From contig CACXXO010000008.1 of NCBI GenBank assembly GCA_902771735.1, forward strand, positions 1 through 64,000: DNA of 64,000 bases. Direction: 5' to 3'. The position numbers and the translations under genes are program-made. How positions within the stretch are numbered: position 1 is the first letter of the stretch; each line of letters opens with the position of its first letter. The stretch is from an uncultured Bacteroidota bacterium (GTDB lineage Bacteria > Bacteroidota > Bacteroidia > Bacteroidales > P3). The notes below the pieces were generated by a model that was not told where the DNA came from, ran no database searches, and saw nothing but the letters and a program-made list of their open reading frames with translations. Positions 57,155-64,000 of the stretch are shown piece after piece.

Positions 57155-57840
57155 TACAGCAACGGATAAAACGGAAACTATACAAACTCACCCACCCTGT
57201 GGTGGGCGAGATATGGATGCTGCATCGCGTGGTGGAGCATGTGAGCAATGTGCCTGAGCAAAAGGAGCTGGAGGTGACTGTCGCCTGGCTTGAACAAAAA
57301 ATAAATGAATACCGAAGCAAAGGCTACACCTTTGTATCCATCGACAATCTGCCTGAACACGGCCGTTGGGTATGCCTCACCTTCGACGATGGCTACCGCG
57401 ACAACCACACCCTCGCCTACCCTATGCTGAAACGCCTCAGCGTGCCGTTCACAGTGTATGTTACCTCAGGATTCATTGATAACCAACTATCCATGTGGTG
57501 GTATCCCAATCAGCAACTGGGTATGAGTTCAGACGAGCTGCAACTGATGGACGCAAACCCTCTATGCACCATCGGAGCCCACACCGTGAGCCACCCTAAA
57601 CTTGACACCCTCACGCGAGAGCAACAATACCGCGAAATAGCCGAATCAAAACAGACCCTGGAAGCGCTGTTGGGACACGAAATAAAGCACTTCTCCTTCC
57701 CCCATGGCGCCCACAACGACGACACACTGGCTATCTGCCGCGAGCTCGGCTTCAGGACCGTCGTCCAGTCATGGGGCGGTCCTCTGCGCCGTGGCGAGAA
57801 TCCGTATCCCCTGCCCAGAATAAACATGACAACAAAATGA
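57151..57840 (+). CDS. Polysaccharide deacetylase (NodB-like)
   Basis: 229 residues. CE4-type motifs: VCLTFDDGYRDN (metal-binding and catalytic Asp), IGAHTVSHPKLD (His ligands) and 'HFSFPHGAHNDDTL'. It would remove an N- or O-acetyl group from an intermediate or from the polymer. No signal peptide is seen, so it may act in the cytoplasm. It ends rather abruptly after 'YPLPRINM', and both ends overlap the neighbours by 4 bases. Confidence 0.88.
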   Translation: MIQQRIKRKLYKLTHPVVGEIWMLHRVVEHVSNVPEQKELEVTVAWLEQKINEYRSKGYTFVSIDNLPEHGRWVCLTFDDGYRDNHTLAYPMLKRLSVPFTVYVTSGFIDNQLSMWWYPNQQLGMSSDELQLMDANPLCTIGAHTVSHPKLDTLTREQQYREIAESKQTLEALLGHEIKHFSFPHGAHNDDTLAICRELGFRTVVQSWGGPLRRGENPYPLPRINMTTK

Positions 57841-58616
57841 CAGACCCCAAAAGGATTAAGATATACACCCGGTCGATGAACGATGTGCTATACCACAAGT
57901 CAATGGCATTGTGTTCTTTGCCATACGAAAAGGTACAGCTGAAGAACACATCGGCCGAAGGTTACCTTTACCAAATTATCGCCGATACCGAAGCTGACTG
58001 GGTCGTGAATATCGACGAAGATGCCTTTGTCACCAATATTGGGGCGTTGGAACGACTGATTGACTACTGCATCGAGAACGGCTATGTCAACTGTGGCATG
58101 CCCGACGGAGGTGTGGTCCACTTGCGCGACGGCAACCCTTTGGTCACCAATCCTTACCTCAACATACTGAACACAAAAGCGCTGCGCGAACAATTCAGCA
58201 TCAACAAGCTCAACGAAAGTCCTGACAAAAACCGTTTTACTCAAACAGATTTGCTTGTGGGAGCACACGACTTTACGGCCACCGATATTGAGCCCTACTA
58301 TCCTTTTTTCATCTGGTTGAGCAACCATTTCAAGACACTCTACCTCAAGGCGACCAATCATCCCGACGGTGAGTCGACAGTGCTCTACAACCACCTGGGC
58401 GAGGAAGTGCTAATCCACACGTGGTACTCGCGCTACTACAACAACAACCGCTTCCACACCCACCGCATCGACAATGCCTTCAAGGAAGCCTGCCGGAAAC
58501 AAGGAATCACTTACCAGAGTCCACTACACGATACATTGACATGCGCCGTCACAAGGACTCGCAGCATGCTGATGCACAGCCTTGTAGCGGCAAAACATGC
58601 CATCATCAAACGATGA
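57837..58616 (+). CDS. Unrecognised GT-A-like protein of the glycan cluster
   Basis: 259 residues. No family is recognised with certainty. 'ADWVVNIDEDAFVTNIGALERLIDYC' resembles the metal-binding region of GT-A glycosyltransferases, and 'EVLIHTWYSRYY' could be a late active-site motif. No membrane segment or signal peptide. It lies in a coupled series of glycan genes, so a transferase role is inferred from context. The ATG at 57837 overlaps the deacetylase stop (ATGA). Confidence 0.6.
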   Translation: MTDPKRIKIYTRSMNDVLYHKSMALCSLPYEKVQLKNTSAEGYLYQIIADTEADWVVNIDEDAFVTNIGALERLIDYCIENGYVNCGMPDGGVVHLRDGNPLVTNPYLNILNTKALREQFSINKLNESPDKNRFTQTDLLVGAHDFTATDIEPYYPFFIWLSNHFKTLYLKATNHPDGESTVLYNHLGEEVLIHTWYSRYYNNNRFHTHRIDNAFKEACRKQGITYQSPLHDTLTCAVTRTRSMLMHSLVAAKHAIIKR

Positions 58617-59461
58617 AACAAGCCATCCTGATAACCGCTTACCGCGACATTCCAATGCTGGAAAAACTCGTCGACCGCTTCGACAACGATTTCGAGCTGT
58701 TCGTCCACGTAGACAAACGATGCCACGAAAGTCTTGCCAACATCGAAGGACGGAAGCAATTGCACCTATACCGCACCTATGCTGTGGAGTGGGGCGACTA
58801 TAAACATCTGCTGGCGATTATTATGCTGATGCGAGAAGCATATAAGCACACCGACTTGCAGTATTTTCACCTCATTACGGGCAGCGACTACCCCATTGTG
58901 CCGCTATCGCAGTTCAAGGCTTTTTGCGAAAAACACCGTGATGAGAACTATCTGGAGCACTTCCCATTGCCACATAGCGACTGGGGCAGCGAGGGCGGAT
59001 TGAATCGCATACAATACTGGTGGTTGCGTCCAAACAGCACTCGCTCAAGCGGTGCATGGTTCACATGCAAGCTAATCAACCTGCAGCGGCGATTGGGGAT
59101 AAAACGCAGGTTCTCCTACTTCGGAGGGAACCTCTATGGTGGTGGCACATACTGGAGTGTCTCCCGCAAGGCCGTAGGTGTTGCTCTCAACTACCTTGAA
59201 AATAACAACAAGTATCTGCATCGGTTCCGTCACACCAGCATCGCCGAGGAGATATGCCTGCCAACCGTCTGGTGTAACAGCAGCTTGCCACTCACCAACA
59301 ACTACAAACGCTACATCGACTGGGGCCCAGACGGTGCCAATCCGCAGGTGCTCACCGAAGAAGACTACGACAACATTATCGCCTCCGGTGCACTCTTCGC
59401 ACGTAAATTGGAGAGCGGCACTTCTGATAAACTGATAGAGTTCATTCAAAAATATGAATAA
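58613..59461 (+). CDS. Core-2/I-branching-type beta-N-acetylglucosaminyltransferase (GT14-like)
   Basis: 282 residues. 'KQAILITAYRDIPMLEKLVDRF', FELFVHVDKR, 'YFHLITGSDYPIVPLSQFKAFCEKH', 'NRIQYWWL' and 'GGTYWSVSRKAV' follow the pattern of PF02485 proteins, which add GlcNAc or xylose in other systems. The ATG at 58613 overlaps the preceding stop (ATGA), and the end overlaps the O-acetyltransferase start by 8 bases. Confidence 0.82.
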   Translation: MKQAILITAYRDIPMLEKLVDRFDNDFELFVHVDKRCHESLANIEGRKQLHLYRTYAVEWGDYKHLLAIIMLMREAYKHTDLQYFHLITGSDYPIVPLSQFKAFCEKHRDENYLEHFPLPHSDWGSEGGLNRIQYWWLRPNSTRSSGAWFTCKLINLQRRLGIKRRFSYFGGNLYGGGTYWSVSRKAVGVALNYLENNNKYLHRFRHTSIAEEICLPTVWCNSSLPLTNNYKRYIDWGPDGANPQVLTEEDYDNIIASGALFARKLESGTSDKLIEFIQKYE

Positions 59462-60077
59462 AATTTCACTGTTGTCTTTTGTTTTCAGACATACCCATAA
59501 TAGTATTGTCAAACGTAAATGTATAAAAAAAATATGCCGATTAGAAGGAGGTGAAGCCTATTCAAAAACAGCCAGAATCCTCTTTAACGAGGCTTATGGG
59601 CTAAAAATCGGATATGGCACATATGGTGGGATATGGACTAATGGCGCTTTACACTGGCAAGATATCACTATTGGTAACTATTGCTCTTTTGCCAACAATA
59701 TTTCTATTTATACAGGTAACCACCCCACCAATGATTTCACTAGTCATCCCATTTTATATAACCCTTCATTCGGCGCACCCGAAACACTAAACACAGGGCA
59801 GCCATTAACGATTGGTAATGATGTATGGGTTGGTCAGAACGTCATAATTCTTCCAGGGTGCCATTATATAGGCAATGGCGCAATTATTGGTGCCGGTGCA
59901 GTAGTAACAAGAGACATTGAACCTTACACCATTAATGTTGGCAACCCTGCAAAAACAATCCGAAAAAGATTTTCTGATAACGTGATACTGAAACTCGAAG
60001 AATCTCATTGGTGGGATATGGAATTGGAAGAACTCAAAGGGAATATAAACAAGCTAAGAAGCCTCTGCAATAAGTAA
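59454..60077 (+). CDS. CatB-type hexapeptide O-acetyltransferase
   Basis: 207 residues. 'TIGNYCSFANNISIYTGNHPTNDFTSHPI' with the conserved His, 'LTIGNDVWVGQNVIILPGCHYIGNGAIIGAGAVVTRDIEPYTINVGNPAK' and the 'W.DM' tail are typical of xenobiotic/polysaccharide O-acetyltransferases. Likely to acetylate a glycan hydroxyl. The gene is AT-richer than both neighbours, hinting at separate acquisition. Confidence 0.88.
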   Translation: MNKISLLSFVFRHTHNSIVKRKCIKKICRLEGGEAYSKTARILFNEAYGLKIGYGTYGGIWTNGALHWQDITIGNYCSFANNISIYTGNHPTNDFTSHPILYNPSFGAPETLNTGQPLTIGNDVWVGQNVIILPGCHYIGNGAIIGAGAVVTRDIEPYTINVGNPAKTIRKRFSDNVILKLEESHWWDMELEELKGNINKLRSLCNK

Positions 60078-60084
60078 TAAAGCG

Positions 60085-60999
60085 ATGAAATTCTCCATCA
60101 TCGTACCGGTTTATAATGTCGAGGCATACCTCGATGATTGTCTCACGAGCCTACAATCGCAGGAGTATACTGACTTCGAGGTCATCTGCGTCAACGACGG
60201 TTCCACTGACGGTAGCCGTGAAATTCTCTCTGAGTGGGAGAGCCGATTCCCACAGATGAAGGTAATCGACCGAGAGAACGGAGGATTGAGTGCAGCACGA
60301 AATACCGGCCTGGCGGCTGCCACGGGCGACTATGTGGTCTTCGTCGACAGCGACGACTGGGTGGAGTCCTCCATGCTGAGTCGACTGGCAGAAGAAACCA
60401 GAGACGAAGACATGCTATGCTACGCTTGCCGGAAGAGCAACAGCGGTACCACCGACACTCTCCTCCCAGAGCGCACCGACGGCTGGAGTTACTACAACCG
60501 ACACGCACTGGAGCACCGCGAGGTGGCCTTTGTCTGCGTGTGGCAACGCTGCTACCGCCGCCAGTTCCTGATTGACAACAGCCTCTACTTCCGCGAAGGT
60601 ATACTACACGAAGACAACGAGTTCACCCCACGCGCATGCCTATACGCCAAAAGCATCAAGGTTATACCCAATGTACTCTACAACTACCGGGTGCGACCCG
60701 GCAGCATTATGACAACACGAGGGTTGCGGAGCAAAGAGAGCATGATAACCATAGGCAACGAACTGTCGGAATTATTCAGCAATGAGAACGGCATTGACAA
60801 GACCATCGTCTATCAAGCACTTACCCAATGCTACCAAATGGCATTCGTCAACAATACCCATGAAGAAGACCAGTACCTATTGCCTCTGGTCAACTGGCAA
60901 TGCTACAGAAGGGTGAGCCGCACCAAAACCCGTCATCGCCTGCAATATCTTGCCCTGAGGATATCGCCCACCCTGTTCAGATTTATCAACCAACGCTGA
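60085..60999 (+). CDS. Family 2 glycosyltransferase
   Basis: 304 residues. 'MKFSIIVPVYNVEAYLDDCLTSLQSQEYTDFEVICVNDGSTDGS', GLSAARNTGLAAATGDYVVFVDSDDW with the DSDD metal site, and 'ILHEDNEFTPRACLYAK' as the base region. Typical WcaA-like transferase. It is 7 bases after the O-acetyltransferase and 6 before the epimerase. Confidence 0.92.
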   Translation: MKFSIIVPVYNVEAYLDDCLTSLQSQEYTDFEVICVNDGSTDGSREILSEWESRFPQMKVIDRENGGLSAARNTGLAAATGDYVVFVDSDDWVESSMLSRLAEETRDEDMLCYACRKSNSGTTDTLLPERTDGWSYYNRHALEHREVAFVCVWQRCYRRQFLIDNSLYFREGILHEDNEFTPRACLYAKSIKVIPNVLYNYRVRPGSIMTTRGLRSKESMITIGNELSELFSNENGIDKTIVYQALTQCYQMAFVNNTHEEDQYLLPLVNWQCYRRVSRTKTRHRLQYLALRISPTLFRFINQR

Positions 61000-61005
61000 C
61001 TACTT

Positions 61006-62112
61006 ATGAAAAAGATAATGGTCGTTTTCGGCACCCGACCCGAGGCCATCAAGATGGCTCCGGTGGTAAAAGAGCTGCAACGGCGTAGCGAACAGTTCAA
61101 AGTCGTTGTCTGCGTCACCGGCCAGCACCGCGAGATGCTCGACCAGATGCTCGGCGTGTTTGACATACACCCCGATTACGACCTTGACATCATGCAACCC
61201 GGACAGGACCTCTACGACGTCTCATCACGCATACTGCTCGGCATGCGCGACGTGCTGACCCAGGAGAGTCCCGACCTTGTGCTGGTGCATGGCGATACAT
61301 CCACCTCGACCTTTGCCGCGTTGGCCGCTTTCTACCTGCAGATTCCCGTAGGGCATGTGGAAGCAGGCCTGAGGACCAACAACATCTACAGTCCTTGGCC
61401 CGAAGAGATGAACCGTCAGTTGAATGGACGCCTCTGCACCTGGCATTTCGCACCGACGGAGACGGCGCGGCAGAACCTTCTAAACGAGCATGTCGACGAT
61501 GCACATATAGTCGTTACCGGCAACACAGTCATCGATGCGCTGCACTGGGTAGTGGCATCAGGCAAAGCAATGGCCCCTCAGTTCGGCCGCGACGAACACC
61601 GACGCATGGTACTCATCACCGGTCACCGCCGCGAGAACTTTGGCGACGGCATGAAACATATCTGCCAGGCCATCAACGCACTGGCCGAGCAATTCAAGGA
61701 TGTGGACTTCGTCTACCCCATCCACCTCAACCCCAATATCCGCCGTCCGGTACAGAAAATCATCAACGGCAGCCGTAGCAACGTCTATCTGCTGGAGCCG
61801 CTATCGTATCTCGAGTTTGTGGCCATGATGCAGCAGAGCACCTTGATACTCACCGACAGCGGCGGCATACAGGAGGAGGCTCCCGCTTTCGGAAAGCCGG
61901 TGCTGGTGATGCGCGACACCACCGAGCGTCCCGAAGCCATCGAGGCCGGTACGGCCAAACTTGTGGGCACAGACAAAGACACCATCATAAATGCTGTAGC
62001 CGATCTCCTCACTGACTCCAACACCCACACTGCCATGGCCCATGCTGCAAACCCCTTCGGCGATGGTCATGCAGCCGAACACATTGCCGACTTCATTGCG
62101 TCGCATGAATAA
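61006..62112 (+). CDS. wecB: Non-hydrolysing UDP-GlcNAc 2-epimerase (WecB/WbpI-like)
   Basis: 368 residues, normal length. Motifs: VFGTRPEAIKMAPVVKEL, 'LVLVHGDTSTS', 'VGHVEAGLRT', ITGHRRENFG and 'LTDSGGIQEEAPAFGKPVLVMRDTTERPEA'. WecB makes UDP-ManNAc. The close relative WbpI makes UDP-ManNAc(3NAc)A from the product of WbpA-B-D-E, all of which are in cluster 1, so that substrate is possible here. The stop overlaps the acyltransferase start. Confidence 0.93.
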   Translation: MKKIMVVFGTRPEAIKMAPVVKELQRRSEQFKVVVCVTGQHREMLDQMLGVFDIHPDYDLDIMQPGQDLYDVSSRILLGMRDVLTQESPDLVLVHGDTSTSTFAALAAFYLQIPVGHVEAGLRTNNIYSPWPEEMNRQLNGRLCTWHFAPTETARQNLLNEHVDDAHIVVTGNTVIDALHWVVASGKAMAPQFGRDEHRRMVLITGHRRENFGDGMKHICQAINALAEQFKDVDFVYPIHLNPNIRRPVQKIINGSRSNVYLLEPLSYLEFVAMMQQSTLILTDSGGIQEEAPAFGKPVLVMRDTTERPEAIEAGTAKLVGTDKDTIINAVADLLTDSNTHTAMAHAANPFGDGHAAEHIADFIASHE

Positions 62113-63181
62113 AAGCATTCACCTACCGGGGCTCAATGGACTGCGTGCTATCGCAGCGCTGTCGGTCATGTGGGGACATACGTTCCAAAAAGACTTTGGC
62201 GACTGGGGTATCGAAGGCTTCAAGCTGCCTGTCGTGGCTGACGGCGTCACGCTCTTTTTCGTCATCAGCGGTTTCCTCATCACCTACCTGTTGCTGCACG
62301 AACAGGAGCAGAGCCGAACGGTGAGCATACCCAAATTCTATATGCGCCGCATTTTAAGAATATGGCCCATATATTACCTTTATCTGCTAATCGCAGTGTT
62401 CACCACATCCACTTGGCACGACCCGAACATCTGGTACTATTGCCTCTTCACCGCCAATATACCGTTCATCCTGACTGCCGGCATCTGGCCCATAGTCCAT
62501 TATTGGAGCCTTGGTGTCGAGGAGCAGTTCTACCTCTTCTGGCCTTGGTTGGTGAAACTGACCCACGGCAGAATAAAGCGGCTGCTGACGATAGCCGTCA
62601 TCGTTTGCGTGACCTGGCTCGCTTGTAAATGGGGCCTCTATCTGGCTTACGGCACAAATACAGCCTATCGGTTCTTCGCCGTCACGCGCTTCGATTGCAT
62701 GATGATTGGGGCCATTGGGGCCATATTATACTTCATGAAGTGCAAGCTATTCACCAACATTCTAATGAACCGCACACTGGGAGTTATCTGTTTTCTGCTC
62801 CTGCTATTCTCACTGCCATGGGTCAGTGTCATTCCCGCGCCCATAAGACCTCAGCTGATTGCCGTCCTCTCAATTGTATGCATCACGAGCCAGTTGAATA
62901 ACCCCGTCATCAACCTTGAGAACCGCGTATGCGACTTCGTGGGCAAGATATCCTACGGCATCTATGTCATCCACCCGTTGCTGATATTCGGACTTTCAGC
63001 CCTTTACAGAAACACCGGCATACATCTCTCGACAACAACAGCCACAATACTGATATACTGCATAATCACCGCAGCCACGGTACTTGTCGCCTGGCTGTCC
63101 TACAAGTTCTTCGAAAGCCCATTCCTGCGGCTGAAGAATAGATTTGCCATCATCCAAAGCCAGAACTCTATGAAAGCCTGA
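62105..63181 (+). CDS. Membrane acyltransferase (OafA/acyltransferase-3 family)
   Basis: 358 residues with about ten hydrophobic helices. 'LPGLNGLRAIAALSVMWGHTF' with the catalytic-type His, 'FFVISGFLITYLLLHE', 'YMRRILRIWPIYYLYL' and 'WSLGVEEQFYLFWP' are family signatures. It would transfer acetyl or another acyl group to the glycan at the inner membrane. The ATG at 62105 overlaps the epimerase stop; a longer upstream start has no homology. Confidence 0.92.
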   Translation: MNKSIHLPGLNGLRAIAALSVMWGHTFQKDFGDWGIEGFKLPVVADGVTLFFVISGFLITYLLLHEQEQSRTVSIPKFYMRRILRIWPIYYLYLLIAVFTTSTWHDPNIWYYCLFTANIPFILTAGIWPIVHYWSLGVEEQFYLFWPWLVKLTHGRIKRLLTIAVIVCVTWLACKWGLYLAYGTNTAYRFFAVTRFDCMMIGAIGAILYFMKCKLFTNILMNRTLGVICFLLLLFSLPWVSVIPAPIRPQLIAVLSIVCITSQLNNPVINLENRVCDFVGKISYGIYVIHPLLIFGLSALYRNTGIHLSTTTATILIYCIITAATVLVAWLSYKFFESPFLRLKNRFAIIQSQNSMKA

Positions 63182-63188
63182 CACCACT

Positions 63189-64000
63189 ATGCCACTATTC
63201 TCGGTCATCATACCACTCTACAACAAAGCGCCCTACGTCGGCAAGACTATAGAGAGTGTCCTTGGACAGACTCTCGGCAACTACGAGCTGATAATCATCG
63301 ACAACGGGTCGACCGACGGCAGCAGCGAGATTGTGGCAGGCTTCACTGACCCACGTATTCGTACTATTCGGTTAGATAAGAATGTCGGCGTCAGCAATGC
63401 CCGCAACAACGGAGTCGCGATAGCCACCGCTACCTACATCACCTTTCTCGATGCCGACGATTGGTGGGAACCTACTTTCCTTGAAGAGATGGCCGGACTC
63501 ATAGAGCGCCACCCCGACGCAGGTATCTACGGCACAGGCTACTATATCGTCAAGAACAGTAAAAAACGGCTGGCTCCTGTCGGTGTAGGAGAAGAGTTTG
63601 TGGAGGGTGAGATAAACTACTGTTCAGTCTATGCCAGGACTCTCTGCATGCCACTGACGAGCATTACCATAGCCTTGCCAAAGGCGGTATTTGAGGAGAA
63701 TGGCGGATTCAAGCCCCATCTGAAGCTGGGCGAAGACTTCGACCTATGGATCCGCATAGCCTTGAAGCACAAAGTAGTGTTCCTCAACAAGCCGCTGAGC
63801 AACTACAACCAAGATGTGGATGTCACCTATCGCGGCACTCACCACCTGTGCGGCCCCAAGGAGCACATGCTGTGGAACCTCGGCTACCTGGAGCCCGAAG
63901 AGAAAACCAACCCCGATTATAAGCAACTCATTGACAACCTGCGCACCTACAGTCTGCTACCCTACCTACTCACCAAACAATACCGCAGCGCCGCCCGCAC
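63189..64000 (+). CDS. Family 2 glycosyltransferase (partial, runs off the window)
   Basis: 271 codons without a stop before the window ends. 'MPLFSVIIPLYNKAPYVGKTI', 'ELIIIDNGSTDGS', 'NVGVSNARNNGVAIATATYITFLDADDWW' with the DADD metal site and 'KLGEDFDLWIRIAL' as base region. It starts 7 bases after the acyltransferase stop and belongs to the same operon. Confidence 0.93.
   Translation, partial: MPLFSVIIPLYNKAPYVGKTIESVLGQTLGNYELIIIDNGSTDGSSEIVAGFTDPRIRTIRLDKNVGVSNARNNGVAIATATYITFLDADDWWEPTFLEEMAGLIERHPDAGIYGTGYYIVKNSKKRLAPVGVGEEFVEGEINYCSVYARTLCMPLTSITIALPKAVFEENGGFKPHLKLGEDFDLWIRIALKHKVVFLNKPLSNYNQDVDVTYRGTHHLCGPKEHMLWNLGYLEPEEKTNPDYKQLIDNLRTYSLLPYLLTKQYRSAAR

Overview
The window comes from a member of the Bacteroidota, most likely an uncultured or little-studied Bacteroidales. 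The evidence is the 16S 5' end, repeated Bacteroidota-type promoters (a TAnnTTTG -7 box, in the best cases with TTTG about 19-20 bases upstream), a type IX secretion (T9SS type B) sorting domain, a DUF6266 protein and an UpxY-type NusG paralogue. No genus can be fixed from these data. Most genes lie on the + strand and most of the DNA is GC-rich. The exception is a clearly AT-richer stretch from about 48.2 to 54.3 kb.

Region 1 (1-17.8 kb). The 5' end of a 16S rRNA gene leaves the window on the minus strand, with its promoter. A DUF6266 gene on the same strand runs through that promoter. Then comes a giant surface protein gene (1415-17502, about 5,360 residues once two frameshifts are bridged). 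It encodes a signal peptide, a CUB-like domain, about 14 repeated jelly-roll/fibronectin modules, a block of 'CDS' repeats and a T9SS sorting domain. Related 'gtcgga' intergenic repeats lie on both sides of it.

Region 2 (17.8-25.3 kb). Mostly household genes: an outer-membrane barrel protein, a Gate-domain membrane protein, a DUF3667 protein, a 55-residue 2[4Fe-4S] ferredoxin, PurE, a P-loop/dCMP deaminase fusion and, convergently, a secreted beta-propeller/YiiX-type cysteine hydrolase.

Region 3 (25.6-38.8 kb), polysaccharide cluster 1: Wza-like lipoprotein, Wzc-like tyrosine kinase with a long Tyr-Gly tail, RmlA/RmlC/RmlD (no RmlB), a WbpB-D-E-A set for a UDP-2,3-diacetamido uronic acid, a CapD/WbpM-type dehydratase and an LTA-synthase-like transferase. 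It is followed by a KamB/KamC-like reactivase pair, tRNA-Ser(GGA) and an M49-like lipoprotein peptidase.

Region 4 (43.4-64 kb), polysaccharide cluster 2: a structured leader, the UpxY-type antiterminator, a sugar transferase, an ABC exporter (Wzm and Wzt, not adjacent), the scar of a deleted gmd-fcl pair, genes for a dTDP-3-amino-3,6-dideoxyhexose, many glycosyltransferases, a pyruvyltransferase, a deacetylase, acyltransferases and a UDP-GlcNAc-type 2-epimerase. The last glycosyltransferase runs off the window. The two clusters probably work together: cluster 1 supplies dTDP- and UDP-sugars and envelope machinery, while cluster 2 assembles and exports the glycan. The 2-epimerase in cluster 2 would complete the diacetamido-uronate pathway begun in cluster 1.

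No CRISPR array, phage or insertion sequence was seen. The strongest candidates for new biology are the twin frameshifts in the giant adhesin, the two families of intergenic hairpin repeats, the gmd-fcl scar beside a mosaic Wzt, the structured UpxY leader and several unusual domain fusions.
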